NCBI GenBank assembly: GCA_947172415.1
Contig: OX359193.1
Location: 6,070,501-6,134,500, forward strand
Direction of reading: 5' to 3'
Source: Chondrosia reniformis
Taxonomy: Eukaryota; Porifera; Demospongiae; Chondrillida; Chondrillidae
DNA length: 64,000 nt
In this document: in pieces, positions 34,742 to 46,500 of the stretch
Position numbering within the stretch: the stretch's first letter is position 1
Layout: every line of letters begins with the position of its first letter
Made by a program: the position numbers and the translations under genes
The notes under the pieces: generated by a model
The model's input: the letters and a program-made list of their open reading frames with translations, nothing else
Database searches by the model: none
Told to the model about the DNA's origin: nothing

Positions 34742-37385
34742 TTATATAGGTGTACCCAGAGAAAGGACTTGTTTGCCAGATACAAGGCTTTGGCAAATTT
34801 CAGAGTAGTGTGATTCATTAAATGCTACAAAGTCAATTTGAGTGTAAGCATCCTCATAAACATACTTGTGGTTTTTAAGTTGCCACATAAAAGCAAAAAC
34901 AATTTCATTAATGGGCTTGGAGAGCAGTTGTGCAAATAAACTGGCAGGGATAGCCATTGAGGGGTGCTCAAGGTTGTCACACACTTTCAGCAGTTCTGGA
35001 ATGATCATGTTTTCCAAAATGGAGTTCCCATCCCAATTAGTGAGATTCACTATGACCAATTCACTTCCAGTTATTTTAGGCTTATTGTTCAATTGAATGG
35101 CAAAAATATCAATTGCTGCTTGATTTCTAAACTGATATCTGGCATTAAACATCTTTAGGAGAGCTCCATCTAGCATTGTATTTAGTTCGTTATACTTTTG
35201 GTCCATATGCTGAATGCTGCTATCGTATGAAATTGGGAAAACCTTGACATGGTGGTTGTCATGCAGAATATGAGCCTTCCTTACTGATATAACTCGATTT
35301 TCTCCGAGCATGCAGACAGGTACTTGCTGCTGGGTATAATTTGGCTGCGATACACTTGAAATGCTAGGACCAGCACTGGAATTCAATTTCCTTTCAAATG
35401 CTGCGTAGGCTTCCATCTCAGGAGGAAAGATGACCAGTCTGATTTCTCTCAGCGCAACTGAGCTGGTAAGGTTGGCAGACTGCAAGGTTTCAAGCATTAC
35501 ATCAGCTACAATGACAGGGTCAATTCTAAATATCCCACATCCTATTGCAGGTACTGCAATATTTTTAAGTTTATACTTTAAGGCTGCATGTAAGATACTT
35601 TGAGTTGCAGTTTTAAGACCAGCAGCTATTTCGTTTTGAGGAAGATTGTACAAATGGTTATCTGGAGCAACTATATTGACTATAGTGTGCCAATAATATC
35701 TATTAAATTTGTCTGGGACCTGAACAACAAAAGACGTGTTTTGCAAGGCACCATGTTTCTTTATAAATTCATCAGATTTCTTTTGCAAATAACCATTTGT
35801 AGCTTGGTTAATTTGAAATGCTAGCCCTCCAAGATGCTGCAATCCAGAATTTGCAGGATTTATAATGGCCTCCACAGTCTCTTCTAGAATATTACCCTTT
35901 TTAAGAATAACCATGAGGCCATTTTTCAGGTTAATTTCCATTTGATTAGGATTTTGCATTTTTTTCACACAAGATTGTATGTAATTCCTAATATGTCGCT
36001 CTGCAGTCCTTGCAAGTTCTTCATTTTTCTTTTGGTACAGAATTTCTATTTCAGTTTCCACACCTATAAATGAAAGCTTGTCTGTAGGGTACCTAGTCTT
36101 AACCTCTTCAAGCACTGACTCTAGCATTGTTGGATTTTTGATTTCAATGGAGAGTACGCAATTATCATGATTGCTATAATCACAATCAGAGTTGGACATT
36201 GGTGGAGTTAATGTGGTCAAAAAATCATTTTCCTTTTTAATTCCATTTTCATCATATGAAGAGGTAGATCTATATGGAAAAAGCTGCAATGCATTCAAAA
36301 GATGCTGCTGGTATTCATCTATACTTTCTTGGGAACCTCTTGCAGTATATGTTACTACAGACCCATGCAATTCCCTTGATGTAAATAGGGGAGGTAGCCT
36401 TGAGCTAGCGGATGCCATTCTTTGATCCACAGCAGTTATGTCAGCAATATCAGTTGATAGCTTAAGTGAAAGTTTAGCTTCTCTTTCTACACTACCCTGC
36501 ATGTGAACAAGAATGGACAGAGTCATGGCTAGACTCTACATAGACATATAACATAGACAAAATACATAATGTATAGACGAAGTTTCTTCAAGATTCAGTG
36601 CTAGCTTTATTTTTCAGTTTTTCATATTAGGTATATTAGTACATATTGATGATATCAGTGTGAAAGATAATATTCTCAACATATTTGGCCATAACATGTA
36701 CAGCCTAGCATGATAGGTCTGTCCAAGCCATCTAAACCTACAAGTTTGTTTATAAATATGCAGGCAAATAACTGCTTGGTATATAGATAAGAAGTTCCTT
36801 TCCGATTTGCGATTCAGCAGATCTAGAGTTCGTGAAAGTTTCCAATTCTTCCGCGAAAGTTACGGTCGACTGTTGCCCGCATATATGAGCGCTTATATAT
36901 ATCATTCATATATAGCTTACCACATGTTTAAGCTGAATTTCCTTTCCCTGAACATTTATGAAAATCGAAGATTGCCTTTTATTGATATATGTCCCATGTG
37001 TTGAGTAGGCTATATACAATCAAAAAAGAATAGAATCTAAACGAGTGTATAGGATAGGTTATAGACTGAGGAGGCCACTAGCCTAATAGGCTACTAATTA
37101 TATAAAGACACCCAATAAAATACAAGGAAACAGAAGAGAGCTATAGTTGATAAAAAATGAAGCAACAGAGTCAGGCGTTTGACTAAGTTATTGACAGAAA
37201 AGTAAAAAGGACTCACCAATGACAGGTAACCAAATTAGAAATTTGTCCTGCTCATACATCTTTACCGTAGCCTTTGGAATCTTAGCGAGTACGGCCTTGA
37301 GGTGATCCAACAACTGCTTCTGCTGAAATGCGTCTGACCCATTTAAATCGAGCAGACACCAATCACCAACCGCCAATGAAGACAT
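34742..37385 (-). CDS. Macro-domain protein related to PARP14, without catalytic domain
   Basis: Two exons (37217-37385 and 34742-36528) join in phase 1 to 651 residues. Residues ~1-57 look like a small alpha/beta (RRM-like) repeat. Residues ~260-420 are a macro domain: ILKKGNILEETVEAIINPANS, GLAFQIN, IAVPAIGCGIF and a final KLVIFPPE-like strand. The C-terminal ~200 residues read like a second, degenerate macro fold (VIVNLTNW, HPSMAIPASLF, INEIVFAF). No WWE or ART domain follows. It may read or remove ADP-ribose placed by the divergent PARP14-like gene at 40540; that link is inferred from position. The exon 2 acceptor (GTCTAG) has a weak pyrimidine tract, so a start at 36526 within exon 2 is an alternative. 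Confidence 0.75.
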
Positions 37386-38192
37386 GCCTATTTCTATAGC
37401 GATGTTCAGGTATATACGGTAGGAAGTGTCTAGTCTGCTAATTCGTGCAAATATAACTATAAACCTGGCATGCAGGCCGCGTATTTATACATCTTTTAAG
37501 TAGGCGTGGTCAATTCGTTGTCGCTGTTATATAAATTGGCAAGTATATTTGTGAGGTGCCTCATATACAGCTTGTGCAAGGAACTGAATCACGTATCTAG
37601 TGTTTCGGCTGGCGAGTGCGATCATATCACTTAATTAAGAGACTATCGGCATCGACGATATACTATACAAGTAAGTTATTAATATACAAGTAATTAAAAA
37701 ACATTTACAAAAATAGTGCGCCCAAACACAGAAGTGTATGGTTAATTTACTTAAATTTCAGTATATATGCAACTTCTGTATGATTAGCCTTATCATATAA
37801 TCAGTGTCTTGTTTCGATACTTTTTGCAGATGTATTAGTGAACACTACCATTCCTACTTCTAACATCATTTTTGTAAATGTTTTTTATTTACTTGTATTC
37901 CCCCTTTTTTCCTCTTAATATTACTAGTTTTAAATTGATTTGAAAGTTTTCTTGGCGAAGATCTCAAAATAACGTCTTAGACAAGAGAAATATGCCGAAA
38001 ACCATGATCTCTTAATTAAAACATGGCGTCCGAGAAGACCACAATTTTCGCTCTTCACAATTAACATGCTTATTGTAGAGCGCATTCAGATTTAGGGCTG
38101 TCTATTCCCTAGTTCCGAAATATTTATGACGATTTATAACTAGTACGTGCCCGCAAAGGTTCGCATATTAGCACTAGTCTATTCAATAAAAG

Positions 38193-38216
38193 AAGAAGAA
38201 GAAGAAGAAGAAAAAA
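38193..38216. repeat. (GAA)n microsatellite
   Basis: About seven GAA units in the left arm of the inverted-repeat element; the right arm has only two at the equivalent place. Confidence 0.9.
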
Positions 38217-39558
38217 TGAATTTTGGAAGTGGGTCTATTCCTAGTTAGCCGCTTTTTGAACGCTATAGAGCGTGTAGAGCGTCGAAACATGTTTTGGCAT
38301 TTAGGAAAGCGTGCATTAATCGCTGCAAATAACCGAATATAACCGAAAATCGCTTCGTTGGCGATTTATGAGGTGTTGATTGCTAATACATTGGATAGGG
38401 CGGCCATTTTTTTTTCCGGCCATTCCTACTTAGAGAGTACTACCGTACTCTCTGATAGGAAGCGTGTATATACGCGTGCACTTGTATATAAATTTAACTT
38501 GTAACTCAATGAACACATGACAGGGAAATATCACGATCGTTCATCATCATGATTCTATATATAGGACATTATCCTTGAATAGACAACAGGGGTACATGTT
38601 TGTATATAGGCTGCAAAAAGGCTTATATACAACATATATAAAAATGCAAAAAATAGAAGTACTAAGTGCATGGCAGTGCTGCAATAGTGTCATACGAAAA
38701 AAGGAGCGAAGCAAGAGAGTGATCACTATTATGATCATCTTGGGCGAAACTAAAAAGCTAACCAAACCGGACCAGCGAACCAAACCGGAACTGGGTCCGT
38801 CTAACTCAAAGATGGACCAACGCAACGGACCTTACCCAGTCCGCCTTTTAGCATTTTCTAGTACGGACCTGACCATGTGCATTAGCGCTATGGGTCCGGT
38901 TGGTCCGGAAAATAGTCAAGCATTTGGGCACATCATCTGAAGTAATGATGATGTGCCCACTGAAATCCCTAATTCTAAATTATTTTTATTTAACTTGTAT
39001 TCTTCTAAGGCCATGCAAATTTGATTCACAGTTTATCGTCCAGCAGTTTCGAAAATAGCATGAGGGAGGGAGGTCATTTTTTATTATTCATTATTAAAAA
39101 TGCAGTCAGTCATAAGACATACAAAACTCAGTTGAGTTGAATTTTTAATAAAGAAACAATATTAAGTTGTACATATTAAAGTAGAACACACAGTATTAAA
39201 GTTGAATATTTATTATAAAGGAGCACAGAAGCAAGTTGTAACCAGACGTCATTGGCACCTATTTATAGAATGAAAAATGAAAGTTGGACGGCGTGCCCAA
39301 AAAAACATGCGGGCGGGGACGATAAACTGGGAATCGAATTTGCCTGGCCTAATATTATCAGAGAATACGGTAGTACTCTCTAGTAGGAATGGCCGGAAAA
39401 AAATGGCCGCCCTATCCAATGTGTTAGCAAGCAACACTTCATAAATCACCAACGAAGCGATTTTCGGTTATATTCGGTTATTTGCAGCCATTAATGCACG
39501 CTTTTCTAAATGCCAAAACATGTTTCAGCACTCTACACGCTCTACAGCGCTCAAAAGT

Positions 39559-39709
39559 TAGTCTCGTACCCAGACCGCTACTCGCCTCCATATTTATATT
39601 ATGACGTCACACGGTCGGCGAGATAGGGTCTGTGCCAGACCCTATCTCGCCGACCGTGTGACGTCATAATATAAATATGGAGGCGAGTAGCGGTCTGGGT
39701 ACGAGACTA
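39559..39709. mobile_element. Perfect-palindrome MITE with 9-bp target duplication
   Basis: 151 bp made of two exact 74-bp inverted arms (outer end TAGTCTCGTACCCAGACCGC) and a 3-bp centre. It is flanked by CTCAAAAGT at 39550-39558 and again at 39710-39718. The corresponding place in the left arm of the surrounding inverted repeat (near 38255) has the site once and no insertion. A 9-bp duplication is typical of Mutator-like elements. Confidence 0.93.
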
Positions 39710-40539
39710 CTCAAAAGTGGCTAACCAGGAATAGTCCCATTTCCAAAATTCATTTTTTCTTCTTCATTGAATAGACTAGCGCTAATATGCGAACTTATGC
39801 AAGTTGTAAATCGTCATAGATATTTCCGAACTAGGGAATAGACGGCCCTAAATTTGAATGCGCTCTACAAGAAGCATGTTCATTGTGAAAAGCAAATATT
39901 GTGGTCTTCTCGGACGCCATTTTTTAATTAAGAGATCATGGTTTTCGGCAGATTTCTCTTGTCTAAGACGTTATTTCGAGATTTTCGCCAAGAAAACTTT
40001 CAAATCAATTTAAAACAAGTAATATTAAGAATAAAAAAGGGGGAATACAAGTAAATAAAAAAACATTTACAAAAACGATGTTAAAAGTAGGAATGGCAGT
40101 GTTCACTAATACATCTGCAAAAAGTATCGAAACAAGACAATGATTATATGATAAGGCTAATCATACTGAAGTTGCATGTACGTATACTGAAATTTAAGTA
40201 AATTAACCATACACTTCTGTGTTTGGGCGCACCATTCCTACTTCAGGTTAGTGCGCCCAAACACAGAAGTGTATGGTATACAGTGCAAATTATAATATAC
40301 CCAAGTAATCTAAAGTAAATTATTGTGAATATTGTAATTGTAATGGATACTCCAGGGTCCAGAATCGTTAAGATTAAACCCAACAAAGTAGCCGAGTAAT
40401 TTGAGTGCAGCCCCATGAGTTATTTACTCGAATTAGCTACTTGTTTTTAATGTTCATATATGTGTATATATATATATACAGAAGATAAATTCTTGCTTAT
40501 GTAGTTATATAACAGAGGAATGGAAACACAAGCTTAAAG

Positions 40540-43500
40540 ATGGATCTACCTAACCAAACTCTGAATAATGATGTAAATCAAACAGGGCCGATGGGGTATT
40601 CACCTCATGATCAGCATGTGGGAATGGATCCTGACTCATCTCAACACAGGGGTCAGGATCCCCGCCCACCTCAACACATGGCCCAGGATCCCCGCCCACC
40701 TCAACACATGGCCCAGGATCCCCGCCCACCTCAACACATGGGTCAGGATCCCCGGCCACCTCAACACATGGGTCAGGATCCCCGCCCACCTCAACACATG
40801 GGTCAGGATCCTCACTCACCTCAACGCATGGGTCAGGATCCCCGCCCACCTCAACACATGGCCCAGGATCCTCACTCACCTCAACGCATGGGTCAGGATC
40901 CCCGCCCACCTCAACACATGGGCCAGGATCCTCACGCATCTTATGATCATTATGTGGTTGTGGATCCTCACTCACCTCAACACATGGGCCAGGATTCTCG
41001 CTTATCCCATGATCAGTATATCGGAATGGATCCCCACTCATCTCAACCCATGGGTCACGATCCCCGCCCACCCCAACACATGGCCCAGGATCCCCGCCCA
41101 CCCCAACACATGGGCCAGGATCCCCGCCCACCTCAACACATGGGTCACGATCTACACTCACCTCAACACATGGCCCAGGATCCCCGCCCACCTCAGCACA
41201 TGGCCCAGGATCCCCGCCCTCCTCAACACATGGCCCAGGATCCCCGCCCACCTCAACACATGGCCCAGGATTCCCGCCCACCTCCACACATGGCCCAGGA
41301 TCCCCGCCCACCTCAACACATGGCCCAGGATCCCCGCCCACCTCAGCACATGGCCCAGGATCCCCGCCCCCCTCAACACACGGCCCAGGATTCCCGCCCA
41401 CCTCAACACATGGGTCACGATCTCCACTCATCTCAACACATGGGCCAGGATTCTCGCTCATCCCATGATCAGTATATCGGAATGGATCCCTGCTCATCTC
41501 AACACATGGGTCAGGATCCCCGCTCATCTCAACACATTGGTCACGATCTCCACTCATCTCAACACATGGGTCAGGATTCTCGCTCATCCCATGATGAGTA
41601 TATCGGAATGGATCCTCGCTCATCTCAACACATGGATCATGATCAGGATCCCCGGCCACCTCAACACATGGGTCAGGATCCCCGCTCATCTCAACACATG
41701 GGTCAGGATCCCCGCTCATCTCAACACATGGGTCAGGATCCCCGCTCATCTCAACACATGGGTCAGGATCCCCACTCACCTCAACACATGGCCCAGGATC
41801 CCCGCTCATCTCAACACATGGGTCAGGATCCCCGCTCACCTCAACACATGGCCCAGGATCCCTGCTCACCTCAACACATGGCCCAGGATCCCTGCTCACC
41901 TCAACACACGGCCCAGGATCCCCACTCATCTCAACACATGGGTCAGGATCCCCGCTCATCTCAATACATGGCCCAGGATCCCCGCTCATCTCAACACATG
42001 GGTCAGGATCCCCGGCCACCTCAACACATGGGTCAGGATCCCCGGCCACCTCAACACATGGGTCAGGATCCCCGGCCACCTCAACACATGGGTCAGGATC
42101 CCCGGCCACCTCAACACATGGGTCAGGATCCCCGCTCACCTCAACACATGGGTCAGGATCCCCGCTCACCTCAACACATGGGTCAGGATCCACGCCCACC
42201 GCAACACATGGGTCAGGATCCCCGCTCACCTCAACACATGGGTCAGGATCCCCGCTCACCTAAACACATGGGTCAGGATCCTCACGCATCTCATGATCAG
42301 TACTTGGGAATGGATCCCCACTCATCTCAACACATGGGTCAGGATCCCCGCTCATCTCAATATGTGGGCCATTATCCTCCCTCATCTCAGCAACTGAGAC
42401 CATACCTTAACACCCCTCAACACATGAGCCAGGCTGTTTACTCACCTCAAAATGTAAGAGTTAATCCTCACTCACCACACCTGGATCCTCATTCACCTCA
42501 CTATATGGGGCAGGATCCACATTTGCCTCAACACATAGAGCAGGATCCAAGCTCATCTTATTTTGTGGAATGCAAGCCAATACCTGGCTCACCCAATTAT
42601 AGAGAAAGCAAGTTTAATCAGTCTCCAAATACGGGACTGACCTCTAGGCCTCTACCTAGAAATTACCCTTACCCTTTTCAGTATGAGGTAGGCTCACAGG
42701 GTCCAAATCAACCTCAGCATATTACACAAGAATATATAGTACCCCCACAATCTTCTCACATGAGACCTCGTTCACCTAAGCCTGTGGAACCTCATGAGCA
42801 AATATCTAGAAATATTGGGCAGATTCCTTATTCAGTTGGTCTGGATTCTGATCAGCATCAGGACAAGAGGTGCAGTTCTAACCCTCAAATGAGGACTCAT
42901 CAAAGACTACAGAGTGATAACTTTGCAGAACAGCAAGTCTTAGATATGCCTGGTCGATCTTATACATTTCCTTCCAAAGAATCATCACAACCTGTACGGG
43001 TACCAGATTTGCCTAAGAAGTCTGAAACTTCACAGGAAATTGAATCTTTAAGCTCAATAAAAGAGAGCATTTCTAATGCAGAAAGAACTCTTGTCTTAAT
43101 GTTTAGATGGAAACAAGACTTGCCCTCAAAATCCATTTTTTTGGACTATTTGAAGAAAGTAGCACAGACTGATTTAGAAGAAATTTCATGGTGTGATAGT
43201 GAGCATACTGCCTTCTTTTCCACAGACCAAAGAGGTATGTATTTAATGTACCGTATAACAGGTATTTTATGTGAGCTTCATATTTATATGAATATGCAAG
43301 GAGGGGTAAATTTGCAATTAGTAACACTCTAAAATTCCCAGTCTCAGCCCAATGCAGCACATGATAACTTTCTAATGTACAATTAGCTTACAGCTGGTAG
43401 CAATTGTAAATAGAAAGTCAATACATTATGACAGAGTCTAGGTAAATTATATAATATTAGAAAATTATATATATATTTGTCCCTATAGAGGCTAAGCTTG

Positions 43501-46500
43501 AATAAAAGCTTGAATTTTATATAGAAACCGGGGGTAGCTGGGCTATTCATAAACAAGGTTGGGTCTCGAATAGGGGCCGGGTCTCGGCAATTGAAGTAGG
43601 GTCTAAATGACTGGAACAAAATAGAGGCCTTGGCCTGTATTCAGACAAATATGGTGTATGCATCTTAAATTATTGCACATTATTGATTAGTGCAGAGTAT
43701 ATAGGAGATTTTTGGTATATAGCTGTAGATTGTTTTCGTGAGGCAGAGCTTACATGTGGTAAATGTGAGGTAGATGCAACTCTAGTGCCTCACAGTTATG
43801 CTGTAGAAGACTATGATTTCTGTATTTGGATGGGTTGCATTCCAAAGGAGTGTGATAGAGAACAATTAGAGGGCTTTGTGGAAACGTCTACTAATCTCTC
43901 TCATCATAATGGAGACTTCTATTTATTTTTGGAACAACAAGAAGTTTTTATCTTTTTTGAGGAAAGAAAAAAGGGTAAATACTTGAAATTTTTACTTGCC
44001 ACATTTTCGACTACTATATGTAGCATATAAAACTATAAACATTTGATGTCAAAAGCAAATATCTGAATTTTTGACTTTTTGTATTGTTTATATGTGTATT
44101 ACTTGAATAGTTCACTGTACTGTTTCCCTTGCAATTGATGTCTCAACCTCATCATATATGGTAGATGTTAATATATTGTTATACTTGTTCTATGTGTTGT
44201 AGGTAACATATCCACTTTCCGATATAAATTGGATCGCCAAAAAAAGGAGATATCTCCTAGCATTATTATCAAGAAACTTAAACAAACAAATATCCTGAAG
44301 ATTTGGCATAAAGATGAGCAGTCTGCTAAAACGGACACCCCAATGGCTTTGACCAATTTTTTGAAATGGAAAGGAATAGAACTTAAAGAACCTCCTAGAA
44401 CACTTCCTGATGAGAATTCAACTCTAATGGAATTAGAAAATCCTAAAAGTGAGTCTGCTTTGTGTGACTATTAAGCATTCAATACACTTTGTATTGTACA
44501 TTTAATTTGACTTTGTAAGGAATTTGAACCTATGAAAGATTATAGACCCTCATGCAGCACAATGTAAACAAGTTACCTTTTTCTGGTTAATATTACTTGT
44601 TAAAATTTTGGAAAGTTTTCTTAATCCAAAAAGGCCCCTAACTTTGGCATATATTGTAAAGATAATTCACTCGATTCCAACCAAATGATTCACAATAGAT
44701 CATTACTAACGTTTCAGCCACATACTGTGGCCTGCATCAGAGTATAACACAAAACAAATCTGGTGGACAAAAGGAAGTCTACAATTTAAATTGTAGACTT
44801 CCTTGTAGACTATACTACTATATACTAGAATGATTTGTAGACTATAAATTGTAGCTATTTAAATTGTAGACTTCCTTTTTGTCCACCAGATTTGTTTTGT
44901 GTTATACTCTGATGAATTAGAAGGCCACAGTATGTGGCTGAAACGTTAGTAATGATCTATAGCTATTGTGAATCATTTGGTTGGAATCGAGTGAATTATC
45001 TTTACAATTTCTAATAGCCAACCTAGAATGTCACTTCGTGATTTGGCACTGTATATGCCTAGTATGAGTCACCAATTCATCTTCCTTGGCTGTAAAATTA
45101 CCTGTATATCAATTTTGTGGTGGATTTAGTGGAGTGTATATCAAAAATATAATGTTTCCTCTTTATACAGATTTAAAGAAGGCCAGAGATGTCTTAACAC
45201 AGCAATTAGGAAAATCTATTGCAAGAGTTGAGCCTTTCTTTGAAATGATTGATGAAACTAGAAAGCAATTTCAAGGGAGCAGTCTTACTGTGACACAAAC
45301 TGTTTCAAAGAATAAAGCTTTATTCATTGATAAAATGGAACAGTTAAAGCAGTTCAATGTTCACTTACAGCAAATCCAGGCTTTTGCATACCTAAATGAT
45401 AACAGAGATATGATCACTGTAAAAGCACAAGGCTATACACAAGGCTTGGATGGAACAAGTTGGAGAAAAGAAGTTGATTCAGAGATTGGAAATTTTCTAA
45501 GTGGTATTTCTGAAGTTACGCTACCACTGGAAGATGAACATGTTGCTGATATGATTAAAACAATGCTCACTGGCAGAAATGATATTTATTATATTGATGA
45601 AGGTAACACTATAATGGTAACTGGATCACAAGAAACAACTGAATTAATCTTAAGCCAAGTTAAAGATCAAAATGCCAAAAATAAGTTAGTTTCTGAAAAA
45701 TGCAAAGTCAATTATGCAAAAGCTATTTTCATTGAAAACTTTCTGATGGAAGACCTTCGTGGTGATTTCCGCAAGGTTAATTTTAAGATCTACACTAAAG
45801 AATGTAAGTTGGAATTAAAGGCACCAGAAAAGTATTGTAAGGAGTTCATACAAAGAATTGAATCACTTGAGATTTTCACAGAAGATTCTGGCCAACCTCA
45901 GGAGATGCTGCAGCATCTTTGCGGTAGACCTTATGGTGGTAAACAGATTGATGATGCTATTGCATTTTCAGGGCAGAAAAGAGTTACTTATCTGTTTGCA
46001 GATCAAGACCTAAATCCTGTTCAGAGTGAAGATGCACATATAGCCAAACTAGTTCTTGTATCAGATACATTCAAAGCAGTTCAGCTTATGAAAACCGAAT
46101 TAGGATCCAAATTCATTGTCAGGAGTGTTCCTATTCCAGATGATTTTGATGCTTTAGCTGGATTAAAATGGGAAGAAAAGAGAGAAGAAATCGAGGATGA
46201 ACATAGTGTAACCATTCTAAAAAGTTTGAATGAAATCAAAATAGCAGGTCAAAAGTCGGATGTGAAAAAAACAATTCGAAATATGAATGATTACATTTCA
46301 GAGATCACAACTGCCAATGAAAAAATTCCGTTACAACAAGAACAGTGGATGGTCATGTCACTGACTGGAAGATGGAAAGATATTACTAAGTCTGTGAAGG
46401 AGTCTGGGCTTAAATGTGAGCAGCCTGACAATGTTGATGAAGATCCAGTTATTACTATCACTGGTGATAGACAAAAAGCTGACATGATCCGTAGATCAAT

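Larger units (their letters stand above)
37716..40231. mobile_element. Long inverted-repeat (foldback) DNA element
   Basis: The sequence starting GTGCGCCCAAACACAGAAGT at 37716 reappears in reverse complement ending at ~40231, and the similarity continues inward for ~750 bp on each side (to ~38475 and from ~39345), including a short palindrome AGAGAGTACTACCGTACTCTCT at the inner left edge. The arms differ by scattered substitutions, an expanded (GAA)n run near 38193 in the left arm, and a 151-bp insertion in the right arm. The ~870-bp centre has no convincing transposase. A further 27-bp copy of the terminal sequence lies just outside at ~40252 in direct orientation to the left end. No matching target duplication was found, so the outer ends may be rearranged. 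Confidence 0.85.

Noticed and set aside
38547..38940. 121- and 92-codon open frames in the centre of the long foldback element
   Set aside because: No resemblance to a transposase and no DDE/DDD-type spacing; low-complexity, overlapping antisense frames.
40550..42397. 569-codon antisense and 596-codon second-frame open frames
   Set aside because: By-products of the 30-bp coding repeat; only the + frame from 40540 continues into PARP14-like sequence.
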